From Bacillota bacterium (GTDB taxonomy: Bacteria; Bacillota; Clostridia; Christensenellales; Aristaeellaceae), in contig JAEZQK010000101.1 of assembly GCA_023413135.1 (NCBI GenBank), positions 1 to 16,025 on the forward strand: 16,025 bases of DNA, written 5' to 3'. Of the stretch, positions 6,312 through 14,022 are shown piece after piece. The notes under the pieces are model-generated. The model was not told where the DNA came from and did not search any database. It saw only the letters and a list, made by a program, of their open reading frames with translations. Every line of letters starts with the position of its first letter. The stretch's first letter is position 1. The position numbers were made by a program, and so were the translations under genes.

Positions 6312-7307
6312 TTATGTCGTAGCCCTTTGTATCAGTTCCACTGGCAAAATATGCTGATGGGATTTGACCTTTCCCATTGCCATCAAATCAAGCAGCGCTT
6401 CCACGGCGATCCGCCCCATCTCGTCCGTCCTTTGCCGGATCGTGGTCAGGGGCTTGGAGCACTGTTGGGCGATGGACGTATCGTCAAACCCGACGACCCT
6501 GACCTGCCTGGGAACGCTGACACCCAGCCTGTGCAATGATGTAAGCGCGCCTACCGCCACGGTATCATTGGCGCAGAACAGCCCGTCAAAGGGAAGACCC
6601 GACGCCACCAAACTTGCCACCTGCTTTTGAGCCTGGTCAAAGGTGATCTCGTCCAGCTTCAGCACCAGCCGCGGATCTACATGCAATCCCGCCGCCAATA
6701 AAGTCTCCCGCCAGCCCTCGTAGCGGTCGGTATAGGTAGACACCTTCCGCCTGTCCGTCAAGATGGCGATCCTGGTGCAGCCCTTCTCTACCAGCTCCCT
6801 GGCAGCCAGGCGTCCTCCCTCCCTGTTGTCGGAGGTGACCAGCGCCGCATTGGTTTTTAAGGCGCTTACCGGATCGCGGTCGATATAAATGGTGGGCACA
6901 TCACTCAGCGGCGCCATGTCGCCGCCGGAGCGCCCGGATATATAAATCAGCCCGGCAATGCTCTGGGCTTTGAGCATCTTCAGAGATGCTTCCTCCAGCG
7001 AGTCATTCTCCTTGATGTTGCACATGACCGCCAGATATCCGTGGTTCAAAAGCGCATCCTGCACCGAAAGCACGATGCGGGCAAAAAACTCATTGGTGAT
7101 GTCGGGGATGATCACACCGATGATGTCCGACTGCTGCCGTCTTAGCCCCCGGGCCACCATGTTGCGCATGTACCCGTACTGGCTTATCACCGTTTCCACC
7201 CGCGTTCTGGTATCCGGCGCTACGCTGGGATGGTTGTTGATCACGCGGGACACCGTCGCATCCGAAACACCCGCGAGTTTTGCGATTTCTTTGGTGGACA
7301 GCGCCAT
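6312..7307 (-). CDS. LacI-family transcriptional regulator
   Basis: This 331-aa sugar-responsive repressor has an N-terminal helix-turn-helix (residues 4-25, TKEIAKLAGVSDATVSRVIN). A hinge helix follows (about 48-57, including NMVARGLRR), then a periplasmic-binding-protein-like effector domain starting DIIGVIIPDITNEFF and ending with VVGFDDTSIAQQCSKPLTTI. Length and layout are typical of the family. The gene precedes the rbsACB-like operon, and operator-like palindromes occur at 7327-7340 and 6257-6270. It therefore probably represses both itself and the transporter until a sugar, likely ribose or a related pentose, binds. GGGAAGG lies 5 bases before the ATG. The effector sugar is inferred from context only. 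Confidence 0.92.
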   Translation of the reverse strand: MALSTKEIAKLAGVSDATVSRVINNHPSVAPDTRTRVETVISQYGYMRNMVARGLRRQQSDIIGVIIPDITNEFFARIVLSVQDALLNHGYLAVMCNIKENDSLEEASLKMLKAQSIAGLIYISGRSGGDMAPLSDVPTIYIDRDPVSALKTNAALVTSDNREGGRLAARELVEKGCTRIAILTDRRKVSTYTDRYEGWRETLLAAGLHVDPRLVLKLDEITFDQAQKQVASLVASGLPFDGLFCANDTVAVGALTSLHRLGVSVPRQVRVVGFDDTSIAQQCSKPLTTIRQRTDEMGRIAVEALLDLMAMGKVKSHQHILPVELIQRATT

Positions 7308-7326
7308 GACAACCTTCCCTTCCGTT

Positions 7327-7340
7327 TGTAATCGATTTCA
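7327..7340 (-). promoter_or_regulatory. Predicted LacI-type operator upstream of lacI
   Basis: On the minus strand this reads TGAAATCGATTACA, symmetric around a central CG except for one base pair. It lies 19 bases before the lacI ATG and differs from the operator at 6257-6270 at only two positions. It also resembles a CcpA cre site (TGNAANCGNNNNCA), so a catabolite-repression role is an alternative. Confidence 0.75.
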
Positions 7341-7355
7341 TGGCCGGTCTTTGTA

Positions 7356-7375
7356 ATGCCGCCCGAAAGCGGCAT
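7356..7375 (-). promoter_or_regulatory. Hairpin in the lacI 5' leader
   Basis: The minus strand holds ATGCCGC-TTTCGG-GCGGCAT, a perfect 7-bp stem. No T-run follows (TTACAAAG), so it is probably not an intrinsic terminator. It lies between the lacI promoter and the operator. Its function is unknown. Confidence 0.5.
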
Positions 7376-7412
7376 ATACGGTGGCCCGTTCATACGATCA
7401 ATCTCTGCCTTC

Positions 7413-7441
7413 ATAATAATATAAACACTAACTGTTGACAA
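7413..7441 (-). promoter_or_regulatory. Promoter of the lacI-family regulator gene
   Basis: On the minus strand -35 TTGTCA (7441-7436), a 17-bp spacer and -10 TATTAT (7418-7413) match the sigma-A pattern and closely resemble the rbsA promoter. The implied leader is about 100 bases. The -35 box is inside a 13-bp dyad (7432-7444, CTGTTGACAACAG) that could bind another regulator. Confidence 0.75.
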
Positions 7442-7492
7442 CAGCTTTTTTGTTGTGTTTTGCTTCCCATGCCAGAAATCGGGAAAGGCGTA

Positions 7493-8293
7493 TCAGGCAC
7501 CGGAAAACGCAAGCAGTTCCCGCACATCCCGGCGGATGACCTTGTCCATTCTGTCCCGCATCTCCACCGGCAAAAGGATGTCCGTACCCTCCCGCCATTC
7601 TCCCCGGCCGGAGGGCGCTTTCACCTTGAAGGGCTCCTTTCCACGGATGGCTTTTACGTAATCGTGAATGGAGGACAGCGGCCGGTCGAAGACGACGCCC
7701 ATCATTTCCCCATCCAAATGCATATTTACCTGGTGGATATCGGACCCTGCCGTTACCGGCAAGCCCAGCGCTTTTGCATACCGCACGGCCAGGATATCAT
7801 TTTCAGGCCGGTTGGCAGCGTTATAGCCTTCCACAGCATCCACGCAGCCGGTGGAAAGGCGGATGGCGGAAATATAACCCCTATCCCTGAAGGGATGAGC
7901 CTGCACAACGCAGCCGCCCGCCGCATGAACGGCGGCAAACTGCTCTTTGCGTGTCCAATGCTCGGCCTCCGGATGGTCCAGGAGCCACTGCTTTTCAAGG
8001 CCGTAAATCAGGTATTCATCGCCATCAAAATGTTCTTCCCAGCCGAAGAACACGGAAAAGCCCGCCTTGTCCCCCGCCTCCTTAGCGTCTTCGTATCCGC
8101 GGCAGAACAAATGGATGCGCTCCCGCCAGGGAAGATTGCGGGGCACGGCGGTATTGCCCCCAAAGAAATGATCGGTGACAATAATGCCTGCATAACCCAG
8201 GTCCTGATACCGCCCGATATATTCCCTGCCTTGGGATTGCCCGCAGGCACTGGTCTGGGAAGTGTGCAGATGGGTTTCGTATATATACTTCAT
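7493..8293 (-). CDS. PHP-domain metal-dependent phosphoesterase
   Basis: This 266-aa protein is a probable cytoplasmic hydrolase of the PHP (polymerase and histidinol phosphatase) superfamily. The metal-binding motifs occur in order: HLHT (residues 8-11), TDH (40-42), GWEEHF (84-89), AHPF (132-135) and GSDIH (183-187). These are the expected His, Asp and Glu ligands. Length fits small standalone PHP phosphoesterases, which act on phosphorylated metabolites or nucleotides. No signal peptide is seen. GGGGGA precedes the ATG by 6 bases. The gene follows the DNA glycosylase gene by 35 bases and is probably cotranscribed with it. There is no clear terminator before lacI, so some read-through is possible. 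The exact substrate cannot be told. Confidence 0.85.
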   Translation of the reverse strand: MKYIYETHLHTSQTSACGQSQGREYIGRYQDLGYAGIIVTDHFFGGNTAVPRNLPWRERIHLFCRGYEDAKEAGDKAGFSVFFGWEEHFDGDEYLIYGLEKQWLLDHPEAEHWTRKEQFAAVHAAGGCVVQAHPFRDRGYISAIRLSTGCVDAVEGYNAANRPENDILAVRYAKALGLPVTAGSDIHQVNMHLDGEMMGVVFDRPLSSIHDYVKAIRGKEPFKVKAPSGRGEWREGTDILLPVEMRDRMDKVIRRDVRELLAFSGA

Positions 8294-8328
8294 GGATTTT
8301 CCCCCGTAAACGAATTAAAAGCATGCCA

Positions 8329-9159
8329 TTATGCGGTCATCTTGCGCGAACGCTTCTTTATGATCTGGTCATAGAACATGTACTGCTGCATGACGCCCGC
8401 ATACCCTTCATACCGGGCAAAGGGTGAAATACCGCCATATTCGCTGTCAATAACCCGTTGAATCCACACATCTACCGGCGCGGCATCTAAGCGGTAGTAC
8501 CCAAAGAGCATCACACAGCTTGCCACCTTGATACCCACGCCGTAAAGCGAAAGAAGCTTTTGCAAAAGTGTCCCGTCGGATAAATCTTTCAGTGCATCAA
8601 GGTCCGTTTCCCCCGAGGCCACCGACCGGGCGGCTGCCTGGATATAGGGGGAACGGTACCCCAGGGAGCATTCAGCCAACTCCGTAACAGATGCTTCCGC
8701 CAGCCTTTGGGGTGTGGGAAAGGCGTGCTCCTCCCGCTCTCCCGTCATCAGCGGGCTGCCAAAGCGGCGGCAAAGCTTATCGATTCCATCCCGGATGGCA
8801 GGAATGCTTTTGCGCTGGGAAAGGATGAAGCTTATAAGCACTTCCCAGGGGTCCTGGCGCAAAATGCGCAGCCCTTGCCCAGCCTGCGCCGCATGGGTCA
8901 AATAAGCATCGTCCTTGTCAACAGCGCTTATAAACGCGCCATAATCGCAGGAAAGGTCGAAATAGTTATGCCAGACAGATTGGAATTCCTCCTGCGTGCA
9001 GGAGAAACCGAACCTTTCCTCCTTAAGAGAATCGATCAATAAACGCTTATCCCGGTGGATGACCTCCACACGGCCGGGCGCCACAATGCGCATGCGAAAG
9101 CATTGGCCGCTTTCGGCGATGGCCTCCGGATCAAAATGCCTTATTTGACGGATCAACAT
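8329..9159 (-). CDS. 8-oxoguanine DNA glycosylase/AP lyase (OGG family)
   Basis: This base-excision-repair enzyme of the OGG1-type HhH-GPD superfamily removes oxidised guanine and nicks the strand. The N-terminal domain has GQCFR (residues 18-22), a counterpart of the GQ-FR segment of OGG1. The glycosylase core starts RQDPWEVLISFILSQ (about 101-115). The helix-hairpin-helix region LYGVGIKVASC holds the catalytic lysine K211, and APVDVW holds the catalytic aspartate D230. I start at ATG 9159 (276 aa). An upstream ATG at 9246 would place 29 extra codons across the terminator hairpin of the preceding gene and match no family sequence. The ribosome site (GGGG at 8 bases) is weak. It lies between two sugar operons and is probably cotranscribed with the PHP gene. 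Confidence 0.88.
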   Translation of the reverse strand: MLIRQIRHFDPEAIAESGQCFRMRIVAPGRVEVIHRDKRLLIDSLKEERFGFSCTQEEFQSVWHNYFDLSCDYGAFISAVDKDDAYLTHAAQAGQGLRILRQDPWEVLISFILSQRKSIPAIRDGIDKLCRRFGSPLMTGEREEHAFPTPQRLAEASVTELAECSLGYRSPYIQAAARSVASGETDLDALKDLSDGTLLQKLLSLYGVGIKVASCVMLFGYYRLDAAPVDVWIQRVIDSEYGGISPFARYEGYAGVMQQYMFYDQIIKKRSRKMTA

Positions 9160-9203
9160 GAAGCATACCCCGATGTTCTTATTGTGAACAGCCGGCCTAA
9201 ATA

Positions 9204-9239
9204 AAGGGCCGCAGCCCATTATACAGGATTGCGGCCCTT
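9204..9239 (-). terminator. Rho-independent terminator of the uronide operon
   Basis: On the minus strand AAGGGCCGCA (9239-9230) pairs with TGCGGCCCTT (9213-9204) across a 16-base loop, followed by TATTTAGG. It sits 22 bases past the GH88 stop and closes the five-gene operon. It also argues against the long start of the downstream glycosylase. Confidence 0.88.
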
Positions 9240-9261
9240 GTGGCAAATGGATGGATTGAAG

Positions 9262-10383
9262 TTACTTTCTCCACAGCATCGGGTCGGTGCCCCGCAGCTT
9301 GCAAATGGCTTCGGCAAAAAAGTAGTCGCCATAGACGATGTTCACATGGCGGCCCGCCCCGTCGTCGTGATAGCTGGCGGTACACTTTTGCAAAATGCCA
9401 AAGCGATTTTGCGTCCAGTCGGCACATAATTCATCTAGCGCCTTCAGCATATGCAGGGCGGCCTGCGTATACTTTTGGCCATCCTCTTTTTCCACGTATT
9501 TGGCAAGCTCTATGAGTCCGCAGGAAGCACAGGCGGCGGCAATGTTATCGATCCGCTCCTCCCCCTCGGGCTGGCGGAAGTCGCAGTCGGTGAGCCCGTC
9601 CTCCCGGATATTGGACAGGAAATAATCCGCGATCTTCCGGGCCGCATCAAGATAGCGCGTTTCCCCGGTGTTCATGAAGCTGATGGTAAAGCCGTACAGC
9701 GCCCAGGCTTGCCCCCGGGACCAGGAGGAGCCTTTTTCATAGCCTTGGCCGCCGGGAGAATCCAACGCCTCCCCCGTAACGGGGTCAAAAATCATGATGT
9801 GGTTGCAGGAGCCGTCCTCCCTGAGGAAATAGCGGAGCGACATATCCGCATGGCGTTTGGCGATGTTTGCATAGCGGGGGTCACCCGTCTTTTCCGTGGC
9901 GAAGTGCAAAAGGCTCAGGTTCATCAGGCAGTCCACAATGGCCCAGCCCTCCCGGCCCCTGCCGTTCCAGGCGCGGATGAAGCCCACGGGGTTAAAGCGC
10001 CCCGCCAGCACGTCGGCGGCGATCAGCGTTGTACGCAGCGCTTCCTCATTGCCTGTGAGACGATAGTCCGCGCCAGAGGACAGCAAATACATAAAGCCCA
10101 TATCATGGTTCAACAGGTCGTGGCGCACAAGCTCCGCCCCAAGCAGCTCCTGCACGCGCCTTGCTTCCAGCATAAACGCTTCTTCCTTTGTGGCGGCATA
10201 TAGCTGCCACATGATGGCGGGCCAGAAACCGCCGGTCCACCAGCTGTTGCCGTCAAAGGGCGAGCCGATCCATGTACGGCCTTCGCTTTTGTAGGGGATC
10301 ATCCCCTCCTTGGCGGCAGCGTCCATGGACCAGTCATATTTATCCCTGATCTTCAAAAAGGTTTCATTCAGCCAGCTTTGCAT
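9262..10383 (-). CDS. Unsaturated glucuronyl hydrolase (GH88)
   Basis: This cytoplasmic enzyme should cleave the 4,5-unsaturated uronic acid from the non-reducing end of oligosaccharides made by polysaccharide lyases. The 373-aa protein is a predicted (alpha/alpha)6 barrel. Residues matching characterised Bacillus UGL (Asp88, Asp149, His193, Arg221, Trp225) are seen as D94 (NHDMGF), D151 (AIVDCLMN), H195 (CNHIMIFD), and R223 and W227 (SSWSRGQAW). Length is normal and there is no signal peptide. GGAGG lies 9 bases before the ATG. The start overlaps the end of the DUF2264 gene by 20 bases, indicating translational coupling. It is the last gene of the operon and fits directly with the lyase two genes upstream. 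The family is secure; whether the chain is chondroitin-, hyaluronan- or heparin-like is not. Confidence 0.92.
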   Translation of the reverse strand: MQSWLNETFLKIRDKYDWSMDAAAKEGMIPYKSEGRTWIGSPFDGNSWWTGGFWPAIMWQLYAATKEEAFMLEARRVQELLGAELVRHDLLNHDMGFMYLLSSGADYRLTGNEEALRTTLIAADVLAGRFNPVGFIRAWNGRGREGWAIVDCLMNLSLLHFATEKTGDPRYANIAKRHADMSLRYFLREDGSCNHIMIFDPVTGEALDSPGGQGYEKGSSWSRGQAWALYGFTISFMNTGETRYLDAARKIADYFLSNIREDGLTDCDFRQPEGEERIDNIAAACASCGLIELAKYVEKEDGQKYTQAALHMLKALDELCADWTQNRFGILQKCTASYHDDGAGRHVNIVYGDYFFAEAICKLRGTDPMLWRK

Positions 10384-12160
10384 ATTCCGCTGCCTCCTTG
10401 GGGATATTCTGCCATTTTGTCATGCCATCCTCTACCGCGCCCAGCACGGCGCATACAAGCACCGTTTCGCCTGATGGCACATTCGCCCGCAGGGTAGGCA
10501 GCACCGTTCTTGGATACAGCAAATTCGTGTTGGGCTCAGGCACCACGATTTGACCCGTTTCAAAACCGCGAAGGCCCACGATGCCGCTTGTCAGATTTCC
10601 GCATACGGCCAGCGCTGTTTTGTCATCTGCCTGTGTCTTGGCAAGGCCCGGCCCGTCGTCCCGGTTGACGGCGTATCCGCCCTCGGCCGCAAAAAGCCTG
10701 CGGGGCGTTGTGATCTTGTGGATGCGGATGTGAAAGTCTCCAATGGGAATGATGGTGGTTTCCACCTTCACATCCACGAAGGGATACCATGTGGATTCCA
10801 CCTTGCCTTCGCGGATCCTGTACTCCTGGCAGCCCTGCCTTACGTGCCAGTACACCTCGTCTTCGCTCAGTGCCAGCATGCTGTCGTACGCACCACGGTT
10901 CAGCATGAGCGCACTTTTGGGCACGCTGAAAGCGAATGCCGTAGAATAGGCAAACTTTTCATACTTGGCTTCCACATGGGCGTGCTCGAAAGCGCGGTTC
11001 CCCGCGGGAAAAGCCTGCACATGCTTGTTGTGCGCATCCCGAACGATCAGCATGCGGCCATGCTCCTCGCAGAATAGGGCGGGCGGCGTATGCTCCCTTT
11101 CTGCAGATGTCCAGAAGGGATGGTCATCCGGCAGTGCCAGCGGCGCAAAGGCCTTCATGGCCCAGTAGGGGGAGCCCGGCGCGTTGTAGCCTTCGGCCAA
11201 AATAAGATTGGGATAGCCATAGCCGATGGTGAGCACACCGTCCTTAGTGAAAATGGGCCGGGAGAACCACTTGCGCATGTTCCTGAGTAGTAATCCTTTT
11301 ACCACTCCCCAATCCGCCTTGGCGTTTTCGGTGTCGCCAAGGGGCAGCGCACCGAAGAAAGCGCTCTGGGCAAAACGGTAGGCCAGGCTGCGCCCATAGG
11401 GCAGCGCCTCGCCGTCCTGCGCAAACCAGTTTTCAAATCGCTTGGCCATTAGCCACGCCCGGTCACGGTACGCTTTGCAGCGGCCGGGATCCAGCTTTTC
11501 CATGGCTCTGGCGTATAACAGGCCGTAGTAATGGAAACCCCAGGGGGTATAGTAATCCCGCTGGTTTTCATAGTCGTAATACCAGCCGTCACCCTCGTAA
11601 TGCTCCTCCATCATGTCCAGGTCACCGGCTAGCATCCTGGCATCATAGGGCAGATCATTCATTAAGAAGCCCACGTTCACAAGCACCCGGAAGAAGCGCC
11701 AGTTGTTCTTGGGCATGTCATGCAGATTGATCTGGTTCAGCCAGCGGTGGATGTTCCCTTGTGTCTTTTGATCATGGATAAAGAAAAATGATTCGGGTAC
11801 AAAACACAGCGCCATGCCCATAACGGCCATCTCCACCATGCGCTGGTCGAAGGGACCGATATCGCCCCAATATTCGGGATGATTGGGATCGGTACCGTTT
11901 TTCAGCCCCTCCATCCACTTGTTCCACAAAGGTTTCGCGCTTTCCGACTTTCCCATAATAAGGGGCACCAGCGCCCACAAAGGGCGGGACCAGGCCTCCA
12001 TTTCCGCGATGGGATCGGGGTACACCGCACCCGTATCCCCCAGATGGAGGCGTGCACAGCCGGGAGACAAATTTAAAGCAAGCGGCGACAATAATTGCAG
12101 GGCGGCCTGCTCAAAATCCGCCCTTGTCCTTAAGGGATTTGACTTGACAGGATTGCTCAT
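10364..12160 (-). CDS. DUF2264 family protein, probable uronide-active glycosidase
   Basis: This 598-aa protein matches the DUF2264 family. Recognisable stretches are EMEAWSRPLWALVP (53-66), YWGDIGPFDQRMVEM (97-111), NNWRFFRVLVN (152-162), DGWYYDYENQRDYYTPWGFH (191-210), AYRFAQSAFFGA (260-271) and GYGYPNLILAEGYNAPGSPY (about 314-333). An N-terminal alpha/alpha toroid and a C-terminal beta-rich half are inferred. From memory, some DUF2264 proteins are classed as GH154 beta-glucuronidases; I hold that link with moderate confidence. There is no signal peptide, so it is cytoplasmic. Its ATG overlaps the lyase stop in ATGA, with AGGAGG 8 bases upstream, and it overlaps GH88 by 20 bases. Context suggests removal of a saturated uronic acid or processing of a lyase product. 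Confidence 0.85.
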   Translation of the reverse strand: MSNPVKSNPLRTRADFEQAALQLLSPLALNLSPGCARLHLGDTGAVYPDPIAEMEAWSRPLWALVPLIMGKSESAKPLWNKWMEGLKNGTDPNHPEYWGDIGPFDQRMVEMAVMGMALCFVPESFFFIHDQKTQGNIHRWLNQINLHDMPKNNWRFFRVLVNVGFLMNDLPYDARMLAGDLDMMEEHYEGDGWYYDYENQRDYYTPWGFHYYGLLYARAMEKLDPGRCKAYRDRAWLMAKRFENWFAQDGEALPYGRSLAYRFAQSAFFGALPLGDTENAKADWGVVKGLLLRNMRKWFSRPIFTKDGVLTIGYGYPNLILAEGYNAPGSPYWAMKAFAPLALPDDHPFWTSAEREHTPPALFCEEHGRMLIVRDAHNKHVQAFPAGNRAFEHAHVEAKYEKFAYSTAFAFSVPKSALMLNRGAYDSMLALSEDEVYWHVRQGCQEYRIREGKVESTWYPFVDVKVETTIIPIGDFHIRIHKITTPRRLFAAEGGYAVNRDDGPGLAKTQADDKTALAVCGNLTSGIVGLRGFETGQIVVPEPNTNLLYPRTVLPTLRANVPSGETVLVCAVLGAVEDGMTKWQNIPKEAAEYAKLAE

Positions 12161-13983
12161 CCAACCGTCCTCCTGGTCATTTCAAAGGTGCGGCATTGCT
12201 GTGACAATTCCGGCGATGTAAGTGTAACGCGCCACAGGCTGCCGGGAAAATTCCGCGCCATGCGCTTATCAGCAACTGGGATCTCTTCAAATGAAGCTTC
12301 CAATGATTCATCGAAGCGCAGGACGATCTTTTCCGTTTGAAGCCTGCCCGGCTTGATCTCGGGACGGCTGCGGAAGAGGAAGGCCCAGGTGACAGGGGCA
12401 GCGGATCGTAGCTTCACCAAATCGGTGATCACAAATTCATTCCCCCGATACCCAGCCGTCCGGATAAGAGACAATACGCCCGCTTCCTTGGGATAGGCCG
12501 CCGCTATGTCCAGGGAGATTCCGCTTTCTGCAATCGCCACATCCCTGGCCGCATATTCCCTGCCCGGCTGCTGCTCGAACCCTGCGATGAAAGGCACATT
12601 ATGGTTCATGCTTCGGGTGTTCCACAAGGTATAACGCTCCGGTCCGAAGGTTTTGGCGGTATACACCAGGTTACCCGCATCCACAATCTCCGGCGCTCCG
12701 TCCGCGTATAAAAGAAAGCTGCCCACATCGTTATGGTTGTGGCTCTCCCCATTGTGACCGCCCTTCACAGCGGCATACATGCCATCCTTGCGGGAGGCCC
12801 ATACCTGCAAGCCGGGCAGGATCACCGTATCCTCCCCATATCTTTCGCCCTGCGGCTTGCTGACCTGGAAAAACAGCTTGCACAGCACCCGGTAGGTTTC
12901 CGGTGTGTCCTTGGGCAAAATGCCTTCCGCCTGGTCGGCGATTTCCGCACCCAGCGCGGCCAAACCGGACTGCCCCGTTCTCACACCATATCGGTACACC
13001 CGCTCACCATCCAGCATAGGCTTTGCATCGCAATCGGCAAAATTCCAAAAATAAGGCCCTGCAATATGGGCTTTCAAAGGGAATGCGCCGATGGCTTTGA
13101 TGTGCGGTTCTTCATAAAAAGAAAAACGTCCGCCTGTGAGGTGATAGATATGCTCCAAACAATCCAACAGCGAACCGCCCGCCATATTCCAGTAGCTGGC
13201 GCCCTCGTCGCATCCTCCATCTGCGGGCATAACGTTAAGATAGCTGTCCAGCATGCGCATGGCCCGCTTGACGCCCTCATTCAGCCGGCCATCCTCCACA
13301 TCCATCAAAAGTAAGGTGGCGATCACGTTGGACAAGATCCATGGCGTCCAGTTATTCACGTCGCTGCGGATCATGCCCATCCACCAGAAATCATCGTGAT
13401 GGAAGAAGGGCTTCACGATCCGCCGCTCTGCCTCCAGATGGACGCGGCGAACGATAAGGGGGCTCACCGCATCCAGCTTATCCTTCAGAAGGTAGCATGT
13501 CCATAACAGCAGCGCGGATGTCTGGGCGGCAAACAGGTCGATGTACGGGTTTTCAATGTCCGGCAGCGGCCGCTCCGCCGCCTTAAGCATGCCTATATGG
13601 GAAGAACCGTTGTGGGCGCTGACGCCCCAGAAGCTTTCCTCGCAGATGCACCACAGACCGTCCACCACTTGATCCATGTAGGCGCCATTGTTTTCGATGC
13701 ATTCCGCCAGCATGGCGTTTAAAAGCATCCGGCGGCGGGTGAAGCAGGGCGTTTCATATACAGCCCTGTCTCCTGTGCGCACGAAGGCCAGAAATTGAGT
13801 GGCGGATAATGCGGGATAAGGCACACCCAGCTGCACCTTGGCTGCAGCAAGAATCTCCTCCCGCATGGCGGTGGGAGTACCCGCCCACGCAGCCCGGTCT
13901 GTGGCCGTAGGGATGGGCAAACGTTTGTCACGGGGCACGAACAGAGCGCGAAGGTCGGTTTGTTCCAAGTATTCTGTAAACAT
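12157..13983 (-). CDS. Heparinase II/III-like polysaccharide lyase, cytoplasmic
   Basis: This 608-aa enzyme probably cleaves uronic-acid-containing oligosaccharides by beta-elimination, giving the unsaturated ends that GH88 removes. An N-terminal alpha-helical toroid (about 50-330) carries NNWTPW (210-215) and GCDEGASYW with a candidate catalytic Tyr264. A C-terminal beta-sandwich carries HNGESHNHNDVGSF (410-423), PEIVDAG with D435, and RSMNHNVPF with H461. These resemble the catalytic and metal-site residues of heparinase II. There is no signal peptide, unlike most secreted lyases, implying action on imported oligosaccharides. A weak AAGGA precedes the ATG. It follows the second permease by 39 bases and overlaps DUF2264 by four bases. 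I cannot assign the PL family or substrate from sequence alone. Confidence 0.87.
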   Translation of the reverse strand: MFTEYLEQTDLRALFVPRDKRLPIPTATDRAAWAGTPTAMREEILAAAKVQLGVPYPALSATQFLAFVRTGDRAVYETPCFTRRRMLLNAMLAECIENNGAYMDQVVDGLWCICEESFWGVSAHNGSSHIGMLKAAERPLPDIENPYIDLFAAQTSALLLWTCYLLKDKLDAVSPLIVRRVHLEAERRIVKPFFHHDDFWWMGMIRSDVNNWTPWILSNVIATLLLMDVEDGRLNEGVKRAMRMLDSYLNVMPADGGCDEGASYWNMAGGSLLDCLEHIYHLTGGRFSFYEEPHIKAIGAFPLKAHIAGPYFWNFADCDAKPMLDGERVYRYGVRTGQSGLAALGAEIADQAEGILPKDTPETYRVLCKLFFQVSKPQGERYGEDTVILPGLQVWASRKDGMYAAVKGGHNGESHNHNDVGSFLLYADGAPEIVDAGNLVYTAKTFGPERYTLWNTRSMNHNVPFIAGFEQQPGREYAARDVAIAESGISLDIAAAYPKEAGVLSLIRTAGYRGNEFVITDLVKLRSAAPVTWAFLFRSRPEIKPGRLQTEKIVLRFDESLEASFEEIPVADKRMARNFPGSLWRVTLTSPELSQQCRTFEMTRRTVG

Positions 13984-14022
13984 ATCGTTCCTTCTGTCTG
14001 CCTTAAGGCGGCAAGTATTTTA

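Noticed and set aside
7460..8374. 304-codon plus-strand open frame opposite the PHP gene
   Set aside because: It covers the complement of all PHP metal motifs, and the minus-strand protein is clearly real. It has no independent support.
9451..10203. 250-codon plus-strand open frame opposite GH88
   Set aside because: It is antisense to a gene with conserved catalytic residues and has no motifs.
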